NCBI GenBank assembly: GCA_964517355.1
Contig: CAZFCK010000091.1
Span: 1-18,052 of the forward strand
Length of the DNA: 18,052 bases
Direction of reading: 5' to 3'
Source of the DNA: CAZFCK01 sp964517355
GTDB lineage: Bacteria > Desulfobacterota > Desulfovibrionia > Desulfovibrionales > Desulfovibrionaceae
The notes beneath the pieces are model-generated. The model saw nothing but the letters and a program-made list of their open reading frames with translations, did no database searches and was not told the DNA's origin. Every line of letters starts with the position of its first letter. Within the stretch, counting starts at the first letter, position 1. A program made the translations under genes and the position numbers. This document shows positions 7,800 through 15,048 of this stretch, piece after piece.

Positions 7800-8879
7800 A
7801 TGCGTATACTTTTCAGCGATAGCATATACGACTTCCAGGTTGCGAGTTATGACCGTAGCTATTTGGAAAGCGTTAAAAAGGGTTTCGGTTCCCTCGGAGT
7901 GGACCTGGATACCCTTATGTACCTGGGCATTGTCGTGCTTGCCGCCATCGCCCTTTATCTCGCCGGCAAAGCCTACAATTCACTGAAGTCCCGGCTGCGC
8001 AGAGGCGATTTCCCCGCATACTGGATCGTCAGACGCCCTGAAATCCAGTGTATTCTGCAACAAGCCTTGGACCAGCGCAGCAAATTTGAAATCAAATTTC
8101 TTCCTTCGGATTATGCCCGCCCCATAGCCACATGCTCCCTGGAAAAAATCAATCAGCACGCCCTGCAGTTCGATATCGGGCCGGAAGTTTCCGTTTCCAA
8201 ACGGTGGCTCAATCGCACCGTTGAATTCTATTTCCGCATCCAAGGGGGCAAACGGCAGCATGTCTACTACCGTTTCACAAGCCCCGTTGTTGGGGTCAAG
8301 CGGCTTGGAGACAGGGGCAGCCTGTTCCTGGTGGAACCTCCCCCAAAGATCGAATTGCAACAAAAACGGGCTTTTCTGCGTCTGGAGCCGCCTTCTCAGT
8401 ATCTGCTCGGCTGCGCCGTGTGGCAGGAAAGCGAGCGTCAGCGCCCCGAACAGTTGAAGACGTGGGGCAGGCCGATACTGGTGTACAACCCCGATGAACT
8501 CTCCAATCCCATCAACGTGGAGGATATTTCCGCCGGGGGCATGCGGCTGCTGGTGACGCGGCAGATTATGAAAAAACTTAAACTCAAGTTCACAATGGCG
8601 CAACGCCTCTATGTCATGCTCGACCTCTACGATCCCGACAGCTCGCGCAAACGCCGCTTCTGGCTCCAGTGCCGCGTGCAGCACGTGTACGAAGACTTTG
8701 AAACGCGCAATGCCGAGTACGGCCTGCAGTTCATGGCGTATGGACAATTGAGAAAAAAGGACGGCGAGCCCACCCAGCAGGTCGAGTGGAAGCAAACCGG
8801 GCAAGAAGGAATCGAACTATTAGGCAGTTGGGTCATGAAGCGGCATTTGGAACTTTACAGAGACAAAGGCATTGTATAA
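7800..8879 (+). CDS. Membrane-anchored PilZ-domain protein (likely c-di-GMP receptor)
   Basis: A 359-residue protein from ATG 7800: short N-terminus, one membrane helix at about residues 39-60 (YLGIVVLAAIALYLAGKAY), a basic stretch, a YcgR-N-like beta domain at about 90-185, then a C-terminal PilZ domain. The c-di-GMP signature is complete: RAFLR (R190 and R194) and DISAGG (D242, S244, G246, G247). PilZ proteins bind c-di-GMP and change motility, polysaccharide export or adhesion; the target here is unknown. The frame stays open up to an earlier ATG at 7737 (380 residues), but the extra 21 residues look non-coding and neither start has a good ribosome site. It stands alone, with inverted copies of the hairpin repeat on both sides. 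Confidence 0.88.
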   Translation: MRILFSDSIYDFQVASYDRSYLESVKKGFGSLGVDLDTLMYLGIVVLAAIALYLAGKAYNSLKSRLRRGDFPAYWIVRRPEIQCILQQALDQRSKFEIKFLPSDYARPIATCSLEKINQHALQFDIGPEVSVSKRWLNRTVEFYFRIQGGKRQHVYYRFTSPVVGVKRLGDRGSLFLVEPPPKIELQQKRAFLRLEPPSQYLLGCAVWQESERQRPEQLKTWGRPILVYNPDELSNPINVEDISAGGMRLLVTRQIMKKLKLKFTMAQRLYVMLDLYDPDSSRKRRFWLQCRVQHVYEDFETRNAEYGLQFMAYGQLRKKDGEPTQQVEWKQTGQEGIELLGSWVMKRHLELYRDKGIV

Positions 8880-9369
8880 GCGCATTACTGAAAGGTATTC
8901 TCATTACGCACAGCTCCGCACTTTACCACCATTGGGGGCGTGCCGAAGCAAAGTGATTGTAAATGCTTAATTTTGAGGGCTCCGCCCCGGCGCTTTTTCT
9001 CCTTGGAACAAGGCTATCCCTTGAAGCAATCGCCATTGGTCCAGGGAAATGCATAAGAGCGTCTACACTTTTTCACAGTTACCAAGCACTCTACTCCGCG
9101 GCGATTGCCGCACGAACAAGCGTGAGCCCCTTCGGCGTTACGCAACGACAAACGCCGCACTCGGTGGATAACGAACCTGACGATGATGAACAACGACGGA
9201 CATGCGCCTTATCGCAGAGCCCAGAGCGCCCCTTCGTGGCAAACAAACCATTCATGCACGGCCCAAGGCGCACCGGCAGCGTAGATCGACAGGGAAACAT
9301 AGTGTGTTATGCAGCGCTCATGAATACATGAAGCGCCACGTCCAAACGACATTACAAGGAGGAACAGCG
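8880..9369. other. Gene-free stretch between the PilZ gene and corC
   Basis: Holds repeat copy 3 (8989-9092). Just before it, GGGC-TCC-GCCC at 8977-8987 with TTTTT at 8994-8998 could be a weak terminator for the PilZ gene. A possible corC promoter is TCGACA at 9286-9291 and TATGCA at 9308-9313 (16-bp spacing), a poor match to consensus. The strong ribosome site of corC is at 9357-9363. The open frame 8963-9331 crosses the repeat and has no family features. Confidence 0.45.
8989..9092 (+). repeat. Dispersed three-hairpin repeat, copy 3 (diverged)
   Basis: Plus-orientation copy. Positions 8989-9065 align with the reverse complement of copy 2 through shared blocks CCTTG.AACAAGGCT, TCCC.TGAA.CAAT, and TCCAGGGAAATGCATAAGAG. 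The last third (9066-9092) has lost most identity and its hairpin arms pair only partly (AGAG with CTCT). The small hairpin CCTTG, loop GAA, CAAGG is kept. It is an older copy than 1 and 2. Confidence 0.7.
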
Positions 9370-10206
9370 TTGGACGATTCATCGGAGAGTCGCATCTGGC
9401 CTTTTTTCACCAAAATTTTCGGAGGCAGACACGACCAGCCCATAGAAGACGCCATCCGCGAGGCGCAAGAGGATGGTGAACTCAAGGCCGACGAAGTGGC
9501 CATGCTGCACAACGTGCTCAGACTCGGCAGAAAACGCGTGCAGGACATCATTATACCCAGACCCGACATCGTGTGCGCCGAAGTAGACGACAACGTGGAA
9601 GACATCGCGCGACTGCTCATCGAATCCGGGCACTCGCGCCTCCCCATCTTCCGCGACAATAAGGACAACATCATCGGCATCGTGCATGCCAAAGACCTGC
9701 TCAAAATACTGCTGGAAGCTGATGCGCTCGATGTCAACGTGAGCCAGGTCATGCGGCAGACGTTCTTCATCCCTGAAACCAAAAACGTTCTCGACCTGCT
9801 CCAGGAATTCAAGGCGCGCAAGATTCATCTGGCCATTGCCCTGGATGAATACGGAGGCACTTCGGGCCTCGTCACTTTTGAAGACGTGCTTGAGGAAATC
9901 GTCGGCGAAATCGAGGACGAATACGACACGCCGCGCCCCGCGGACATTCGGGAGCTGGAAAATCACGATATCCTGGTTTCCGGACGCACGCCCCTGATCG
10001 ACCTCGAAGAGCATCTCTCCATTGCCCTGGATTCCGAACAGGTGGAGACCGTGGGCGGCTACCTGTGCGAGCTCGCCGGCCGCGTGCCCGCGGTGGGTGA
10101 AAATTTTTCCCTCGCCGGACACCGTTTTACGGTGAAAGAGGCCGACGCCAAGCAAATCCGCTGGATTCTCATCCATCCGCAGCAACCTTTAAGCCCGCAG
10201 GATTAA
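9370..10206 (+). CDS. corC: CorC/HlyC-type CBS-domain protein
   Basis: A 278-residue cytoplasmic protein made of a CBS-domain pair (about residues 58-180, starting near VQDIIIPR) and a C-terminal CorC_HlyC domain (about 195-275). The linking segment DEYGGTSG at 159-166 followed by LVTFEDVLEEIVGEIEDEYD is diagnostic. Relatives are called magnesium/cobalt efflux protein CorC or hemolysin C; in E. coli the homologue YbeX/CorC also lies beside lnt and is linked to metal and ribosome homeostasis. I chose the TTG at 9370 because AAGGAGG sits at 9357-9363, seven bases upstream, and the protein then has family length; the frame is open to 9202, but that extension is arginine-rich and has no ribosome site. 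First gene of a cluster continuing to 14617; lnt follows after 7 bp. Confidence 0.93.
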   Translation: MDDSSESRIWPFFTKIFGGRHDQPIEDAIREAQEDGELKADEVAMLHNVLRLGRKRVQDIIIPRPDIVCAEVDDNVEDIARLLIESGHSRLPIFRDNKDNIIGIVHAKDLLKILLEADALDVNVSQVMRQTFFIPETKNVLDLLQEFKARKIHLAIALDEYGGTSGLVTFEDVLEEIVGEIEDEYDTPRPADIRELENHDILVSGRTPLIDLEEHLSIALDSEQVETVGGYLCELAGRVPAVGENFSLAGHRFTVKEADAKQIRWILIHPQQPLSPQD

Positions 10207-10213
10207 TATTTCC

Positions 10214-11779
10214 GTGCGCATGCCATCCCTTTCGACCCTTGTACCCGTGTGTCTGGCGATTTGCGGCGCATGGCTGGGTTTCCCCAACCCCCTGGTCCAA
10301 TTGCCCCTGACCGTGCTTTTGCTGCCGGCCTGCCTTTCGTTGCTGGCGGCGCAGGCGCCCGGCCCCGGAGCGGCCTTTCGCCACGGCCTGCTGACAGGCG
10401 GAGGGGCATTCGCAGCCTGCCTGTACTGGGTGGCCCTGCCCGTGCACGACTACGCCTATCTGCCGTGGGCCTTGGCCGCTCCCTGCCCCATGTTGCTGGG
10501 GCTTGTGCTCGGCCTCTACTCGGGGCTCTTCTGCATGCTGCTCTCGCTCACCGAAGGCCGGCTGCCCTGGCTGTTGCAAGCCTTGTTCGCCGGTTTGCTG
10601 TGGGGGGCGCTGGAATGGCTGCGCGGCATCGCCTTTACCGGCTTCCCCTGGCTGGGACTCGCTTCGGCGTTTTCATACTGGCCGATGATGATTCAAGGAG
10701 CGGCAATCGTGGGCGCCTACGGCCTGGCCGCGTATCTGGCCTTCGCGGCCAGCCTGCTGGCCCGTTTCGCCATCCCCAACACCGCCCACGGCCAGCCTCT
10801 TTTCCTGGGGCTGACGCTTTTGGTGCTCTTGCCGGTGCACGGCCATTACACCCTGGCCCGCCCTCTTCAGCCGGACGGCTCCGCCATGATCGGGCTGGTT
10901 CAGGGCAATATCGACCAGGGCGTCAAATGGGACGCGGAGTTTCAAACAGCGACCGTTGACCGCTACATCACCATGACCGACTCCCTGGTGATGCGGCAAA
11001 AGCCCATGCAGCTCGATCTCGTGCTTTGGCCGGAAACAGCCATGCCTTTTTACCTGCAGGAACCCCGCAAACTTTCGGCGGCCGTGCGCAGACTGACGCG
11101 CGACCTGCAGACACCGCTGCTGACGGGCGCGCCAGGCTACGAGAAAATCAACGCAAGGGACTACCTGCTCTACAACAGGGCCTACCTGATCGACACCCAA
11201 GGCGACATAAGCGCGGTGTACGATAAGGAACATCTGGTTCCCTTCGGCGAGTACGTCCCCTATGGCGATAAAATCCCCTTCATCAACAAGCTTGTTGCGG
11301 GCATGGGCGATTTTACGCCGGGCGAGCATACCGCCCCCCTGCTTTCGGGGCGCCTTGCTTTGGGTGTGCTTATCTGCTATGAAGCTATATTCCCCGAGCT
11401 TGCGCAATCCCGCGTTTCACAAGGGGCCAACGTATTGGTCAACATCAGCAACGACGCATGGTACGGTCGTTCTTCGGCTTCGGCGCAACATTTGGCTTTG
11501 GCGTTACTGCGTGCCGTGGAACAGCACCGTAGTTTGGTGCGCGCCACCAACACCGGCATCTCCGCCATCATCGACCCGCGCGGAAGGCTGCTCGACCAGG
11601 TGGGGCTTTTTCAAGCCAGATCCGTGGCGGCCGAAGTGGGCCTCTTCAGCGAGACCACGCCCTTTCACCGCGTACAGCCGTATATGGCGCCCCTCCTCGG
11701 AGGCTGCGCCGCATTGTTGTTTTTGTTGGGACTTGTGCTGCAACGCCCGAAGGCTCCGGCCCAGGGCACAATACAATAA
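10214..11779 (+). CDS. lnt: Apolipoprotein N-acyltransferase
   Basis: An inner-membrane enzyme that transfers the third acyl chain to the N-terminal cysteine of lipoproteins, the last step of lipoprotein maturation. 521 residues, usual length. The N-terminal third is a series of hydrophobic helices; the C-terminal nitrilase-like domain carries the full Glu-Lys-Cys triad: E274 in LVLWPETA, K338 in YDKEHLVPFGEY and C388 in GVLICYEA, nearly the same positions as E. coli Lnt. A last helix (LLGGCAALLFLLGLVLQ) ends the protein. Start is GTG 10214 or ATG 10220 (two residues shorter); the ribosome site is weak (AGGA about 10 bases upstream), so translation may depend on corC, which ends 7 bp before. 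The corC-lnt pairing is also found in enterobacteria. Confidence 0.96.
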   Translation: MRMPSLSTLVPVCLAICGAWLGFPNPLVQLPLTVLLLPACLSLLAAQAPGPGAAFRHGLLTGGGAFAACLYWVALPVHDYAYLPWALAAPCPMLLGLVLGLYSGLFCMLLSLTEGRLPWLLQALFAGLLWGALEWLRGIAFTGFPWLGLASAFSYWPMMIQGAAIVGAYGLAAYLAFAASLLARFAIPNTAHGQPLFLGLTLLVLLPVHGHYTLARPLQPDGSAMIGLVQGNIDQGVKWDAEFQTATVDRYITMTDSLVMRQKPMQLDLVLWPETAMPFYLQEPRKLSAAVRRLTRDLQTPLLTGAPGYEKINARDYLLYNRAYLIDTQGDISAVYDKEHLVPFGEYVPYGDKIPFINKLVAGMGDFTPGEHTAPLLSGRLALGVLICYEAIFPELAQSRVSQGANVLVNISNDAWYGRSSASAQHLALALLRAVEQHRSLVRATNTGISAIIDPRGRLLDQVGLFQARSVAAEVGLFSETTPFHRVQPYMAPLLGGCAALLFLLGLVLQRPKAPAQGTIQ

Positions 11780-11792
11780 GAGAGTACGATTC

Positions 11793-12918
11793 ATGGCTAT
11801 TCTGCAATATTCCGACCTTAGAACCCAAACCGGACCACTTTTGGAGCAGTTCGACAGCCTCTGGAGGCGTCTTTGACCCTGAGGCAGACAAGTCGCGCCT
11901 TGCCGCGATAGAAATGGAACTCTCCAAGCCCGGCGCATGGGATCAACCAGAAAAACTCACCCCCATTCTCCAGGAAAAAAGCCAGCTCAGCGACCATGTG
12001 GACCGGCTGGAAGCTCTATACAAAATCCGCACCGACCTCGACGATTGGCTGGAATTGGCCAAGGAGGACCCTGGAAGCCAGGAAGTCTTAACCGCCCTTG
12101 ACGAGCAGATCAAATTGCTGGAGCGCAAACTCGAAGAAAGCGAGCTGCGCATGCTGCTCAATGAGCCTGAAGACAAGGCTTCCGCCATTCTTGAAATCCA
12201 TCCCGGCGCAGGCGGCACCGAGGCCCAGGACTGGGCGGAGATGCTGCTGCGCATGTACAGGCGTTGGGCTGAAAATCAAGAATTCGACCACGCCATTCTT
12301 GATCTGCTCCCGGGCGATGAAGCCGGTGTCAAGAGCGTCACCCTGCAAATAAAAGGAACCAACGCCTACGGCATGCTCAAGGCCGAAGCCGGCATCCACC
12401 GGCTCATCCGCATCTCGCCCTTTGATTCCTCGGGACGCAGGCATACTTCCTTTGCGTCGGTTGACGTGCTGCCCGACCTGGAGCATGAAATTACCGTGGA
12501 TGTCAAAGAAGAGGATTTGCGCATCGACGTGTTCCGCTCCAGCGGACCAGGGGGGCAAAGCGTCAACACCACCAGCTCCGCGGTGCGCATCACTCACCTG
12601 CCCACCAACCTCGTGGTACAATGCCAAAACGAAAAATCACAGTTGCGCAATAAGGAAACCGCCCTTAAAATCCTCAAAGCCCGGCTGCTCGAAAGGGAAA
12701 TACAACAACGCGCCGCGGAACGGCAGGCGCAGTACGCAGGGAAAGAGGCCATAGCCTGGGGCAGTCAAATCCGTACCTATACGCTGCAACCCTACAGGCT
12801 GGTGAAAGACCACCGCACCAATACCGAAGTGGGCGACGTGGATGCCGTGCTCGACGGCTATATTGATGTTTTCATACGGGAGTATCTGCTCTTCTGCCAT
12901 GGTCACAGACAAAAGTGA
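11793..12918 (+). CDS. prfB: Peptide chain release factor 2, with programmed +1 frameshift
   Basis: RF2 recognises UGA and UAA stops and releases the finished peptide on the ribosome. The gene is split: frame 0 runs from ATG 11793 through 27 codons (MAILQYSDL to WRRL) to TGA at 11874-11876; reading continues in +1 frame at GAC 11875 to the stop at 12916-12918, giving 374 residues. The recoding site is the classic one: an SD-like GGAGG at 11863-11867 just before CTT TGA C. Domain hallmarks are SPF at 208-210 (stop-codon reading) and GGQ at 253-255 (peptide release), about three residues beyond the E. coli positions. It lies 13 bp after lnt and overlaps the next start by 20 bp. The frameshift is autoregulatory in the family: low RF2 leads to more shifting. 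It is not a pseudogene. Confidence 0.97.
11863..11877 (+). promoter_or_regulatory. prfB +1 frameshift signal
   Basis: GGAGG, three bases, then the slippery CTT followed by the in-frame stop TGA and a C. Internal SD-like sequence, slippery leucine codon and the poor termination context UGA-C are the three known parts of the RF2 feedback switch. All three are present, and the +1 frame continues directly with conserved RF2 sequence. Confidence 0.95.
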
Positions 12919-13780
12919 GGATCGTTTCTGCGGAAGCAGGGAGGTGCTGGCCCGGGAAATGGAAACCCTGGGCCGGCTGCTGCGTGATTACAGCTGCCGC
13001 AATTGCGCCGATGCAACCGAGGACGGCGACTGCTCGCGTCTGGTGGCCATTGTGAGGCTGTGCCGCGACCTGCCCCTGGAAGAATGGCGCACCCTCACCC
13101 GCTCGCCGGAATTCGAGCAATGGCTGGCCTTGCCCATCAACGGCGAGCTGTACCCGCATCTGGTGCATATCCAGCAGCGTCTTGAAAATCTCTCCTTTCA
13201 AAGCGAGCACGACCCGCTCACCGAACTGCACAACAGGCGCGGCTTCGAACGCATCCTCAAGCTGGAGTTGCAGCGCGCCTTTCGCCAAAGCAACTATCTC
13301 AGCCTGGCGATCCTGGACCTGGACAATTTCAAAAAGGTCAACGATACCTATGGGCACCCCTGCGGCGACGAGGTCCTGGTGGCCCTCGCGCAAACCCTGG
13401 TGGCCAACAAACGCACCTATGATCTCGCCGCGCGGCTCGGAGGAGAGGAATTCGCCCTTGTCCTGCCGGGGGCGGGACCGACAAAAGCCAAAGACATGGT
13501 GGAGCGCATCCTCACCGTCTTCCATGAAACGCCCATCACCTGCACCGGGTTCGATACGCCCCTGCATTTGTCTTTTTCCGCCGGAGTGGCCACCACCCGC
13601 TCAAAAGTGCGGATAAAGCCTTCGGAACTCATGGCGCTGGCGGACAAGGCCCTTTATCAGGCCAAGGAACAGGGTAAAAACTCCGTAGTGGTCCAGCGCG
13701 CGCCCAAGGATCTTGAAATGCCTCAAACGACCATGGTACGTGCCGAAGAAAAACAGTTTCTTTTCACAGGCAGCAAATAA
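12899..13780 (+). CDS. GGDEF-domain diguanylate cyclase with N-terminal cysteine cluster
   Basis: A 293-residue soluble protein. The N-terminal part (about 1-105) holds cysteines at 33, 36, 45 and 55 (SCRNC, then DGDC, then RLC) and is helical. The C-terminal GGDEF domain starts near HDPLTELHNRRGF; the catalytic signature is GGEEF at 181-185, an active variant. RTYD at 172-175 lies five residues before it and fits the inhibitory I-site RxxD for product feedback. It should make c-di-GMP from two GTP. The N-terminal cysteines may bind a metal or sense redox, by inference only. I chose ATG 12899, inside the last codons of prfB (20-bp overlap), because the open upstream extension lies wholly within prfB; the nearest GGGAG is rather far (16 bases), so coupling to prfB translation is likely. 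Confidence 0.9.
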   Translation: MVTDKSEDRFCGSREVLAREMETLGRLLRDYSCRNCADATEDGDCSRLVAIVRLCRDLPLEEWRTLTRSPEFEQWLALPINGELYPHLVHIQQRLENLSFQSEHDPLTELHNRRGFERILKLELQRAFRQSNYLSLAILDLDNFKKVNDTYGHPCGDEVLVALAQTLVANKRTYDLAARLGGEEFALVLPGAGPTKAKDMVERILTVFHETPITCTGFDTPLHLSFSAGVATTRSKVRIKPSELMALADKALYQAKEQGKNSVVVQRAPKDLEMPQTTMVRAEEKQFLFTGSK

Positions 13781-13795
13781 CACACGGGCTCGATC

Positions 13796-14617
13796 ATGAA
13801 GACCAATACAACCCTGAGCGTATGCATCATGAGCGGCAAAGGCGGCGTGGGAAAAACCAATATCGCACTCAACATCGCCTATTGCCTGTTTAAGGGCAAT
13901 CATCCGCTTCTGCTCATGGACTGCGACCTCGGCCTCGCCAACCTGGACGTGCTGCTCGGCATCACCCCGGATAAAAATCTGCAGGACCTCATGGATACGG
14001 ACATCTCGCCCCATGATGTGGCCGTGCCGCTTGCCAAGGGCGGATTCGACTTTCTGCCAGCCGCGTCGGGCGTTCCCGAACTCATCGACATGGATGAGGA
14101 ACTGCGCAATAATCTTTTTAAGAAACTCGCGCCGCTCTTCCATAACTACGATTATCTGTTCCTGGACCTGGGCGCCGGCATCAATCCCACAGTGCTCTCC
14201 TTCGCGAAAATGAGTCATGTGCGCATCGTGGTTGTCACGCCGGAACCCACTTCCCTTACGGACAGTTACGCTCTGATGAAGGTCCTGAGCACGCAACACA
14301 ATGTGCGGGACTTCCATATCGTGGTCAATATGTCCGAAACTCGCAGCGAAGAGAAACAGACTTTTGAGCGCCTGGCCGGCGCGTGCAAAAAATTTCTCAA
14401 CCTGGACCCCGTGTTTCTCGGCGGCATCTTATCGGATAAAACCCTTGTGGAGGCTGTGCGGCGTCAAACGCCACTCATGCAGATGGCGCCCAAATCCCAG
14501 GCGGGACAGGATTGTTTCAATCTTGCCCTGAAACTGCAACGTATCCGTAAAGATATGCTCCCCAAAATTCAGGATGAACCCATTCTGCGCCTTGAAAATT
14601 TGTGGGATGCCGAATAG
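13796..14617 (+). CDS. MinD/ParA-family ATPase, FlhG (FleN)-like
   Basis: A 273-residue ATPase of the MinD/ParA group. Deviant Walker A motif SGKGGVGKT at 13-21 with both signature lysines (15 and 20), MDCDLGLANLDVLLGI at about 41-56 as in FlhG/FleN proteins, and the Walker B-like segment LFLDLGAGI at about 122-130. FlhG-type proteins control flagellar number and position; a MinD or other positioning role is also possible, and no membrane-targeting helix of MinD type is obvious at the C-terminus. No flhF or flagellar gene is visible here. It follows the GGDEF gene by 15 bp and ends the cluster begun by corC. The ribosome site before ATG 13796 is weak. The name is a class-level call. Confidence 0.85.
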   Translation: MKTNTTLSVCIMSGKGGVGKTNIALNIAYCLFKGNHPLLLMDCDLGLANLDVLLGITPDKNLQDLMDTDISPHDVAVPLAKGGFDFLPAASGVPELIDMDEELRNNLFKKLAPLFHNYDYLFLDLGAGINPTVLSFAKMSHVRIVVVTPEPTSLTDSYALMKVLSTQHNVRDFHIVVNMSETRSEEKQTFERLAGACKKFLNLDPVFLGGILSDKTLVEAVRRQTPLMQMAPKSQAGQDCFNLALKLQRIRKDMLPKIQDEPILRLENLWDAE

Positions 14618-14694
14618 AGCTGTGTCAATGCATTTTTTTTCCCCCCAAATGCGAAAAGCACTTGACGAAAAATAACGTTTTTTGACATGGTTAC

Positions 14695-14703
14695 TGCTAG
14701 ACT
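14695..14703 (+). promoter_or_regulatory. Possible extended -10 promoter of the HU gene
   Basis: TGC followed by TAGACT gives an extended -10 element with four of six matches to TATAAT. TTGACA occurs at 14682-14687 and TTGACG at 14662-14667, but neither is at a normal spacing to it, so the -35 is unclear. A promoter somewhere here is expected, because the upstream gene ends at 14617 and the gap is 155 bp. Confidence 0.35.
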
Positions 14704-14772
14704 TCATTTCTATGGGTCTGCCGGTTTCAATCCCTGTCTTGACGTTGGACTTCTCACTAAAGGGGACTTCCC

Positions 14773-15048
14773 ATGAACAAAAGCGAACTGATCGCAACTT
14801 TGGCTGAGGAAAGCAATATTTCCATGGAAGAATCCGCCCTTGTGGTGAATACTTTCATCGATTCCATCAAAGAAGCGCTGGCCAAAGGCGACCGCGTTGA
14901 AATCCGCGGGTTCGGCAGCTTCAAAATGAAAGAATACGGCGGCTATACGGGACGCAATCCCAAGTCCGGCGAGCTTGTTGAAGTACAACCGAAGCGGTTG
15001 CCCTTTTTCCGCACCGGCAAGGAACTCAAGGAGTTTCTTAATGAGTAA
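14773..15048 (+). CDS. HU/IHF-family DNA-binding protein
   Basis: A 91-residue histone-like protein, standard length. It begins MNKSELIATLAE, has the conserved VEIRGFGSF turn at about 43-51 and the DNA-binding arm segment GRNPKSGE followed by PKRLPFFRTGKELK. Such proteins dimerise, bend DNA in the minor groove and compact the nucleoid; the sequence alone does not separate HU from an IHF subunit, but the HU type is favoured by RNPKSGE and the lack of an IHF-like tail. Ribosome site AAGGGGA lies about six bases before ATG 14773. Its last codons overlap the start of the UshA-like selenoprotein gene by 8 bp, and the ribosome site of that gene (AAGGAG, 15028-15033) lies inside it. Confidence 0.95.
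   Translation: MNKSELIATLAEESNISMEESALVVNTFIDSIKEALAKGDRVEIRGFGSFKMKEYGGYTGRNPKSGELVEVQPKRLPFFRTGKELKEFLNE

Noticed and set aside
11793..11876. prfB as a frameshifted pseudogene
   Set aside because: The break is the standard RF2 autoregulatory +1 site (GGAGG, CTT TGA C), and all RF2 motifs follow intact.
14630..14651. Terminator after the MinD-like gene
   Set aside because: GCATTT and AAATGC can pair, but the stem is AT-rich with a loop of T and C runs and no T-run behind it.
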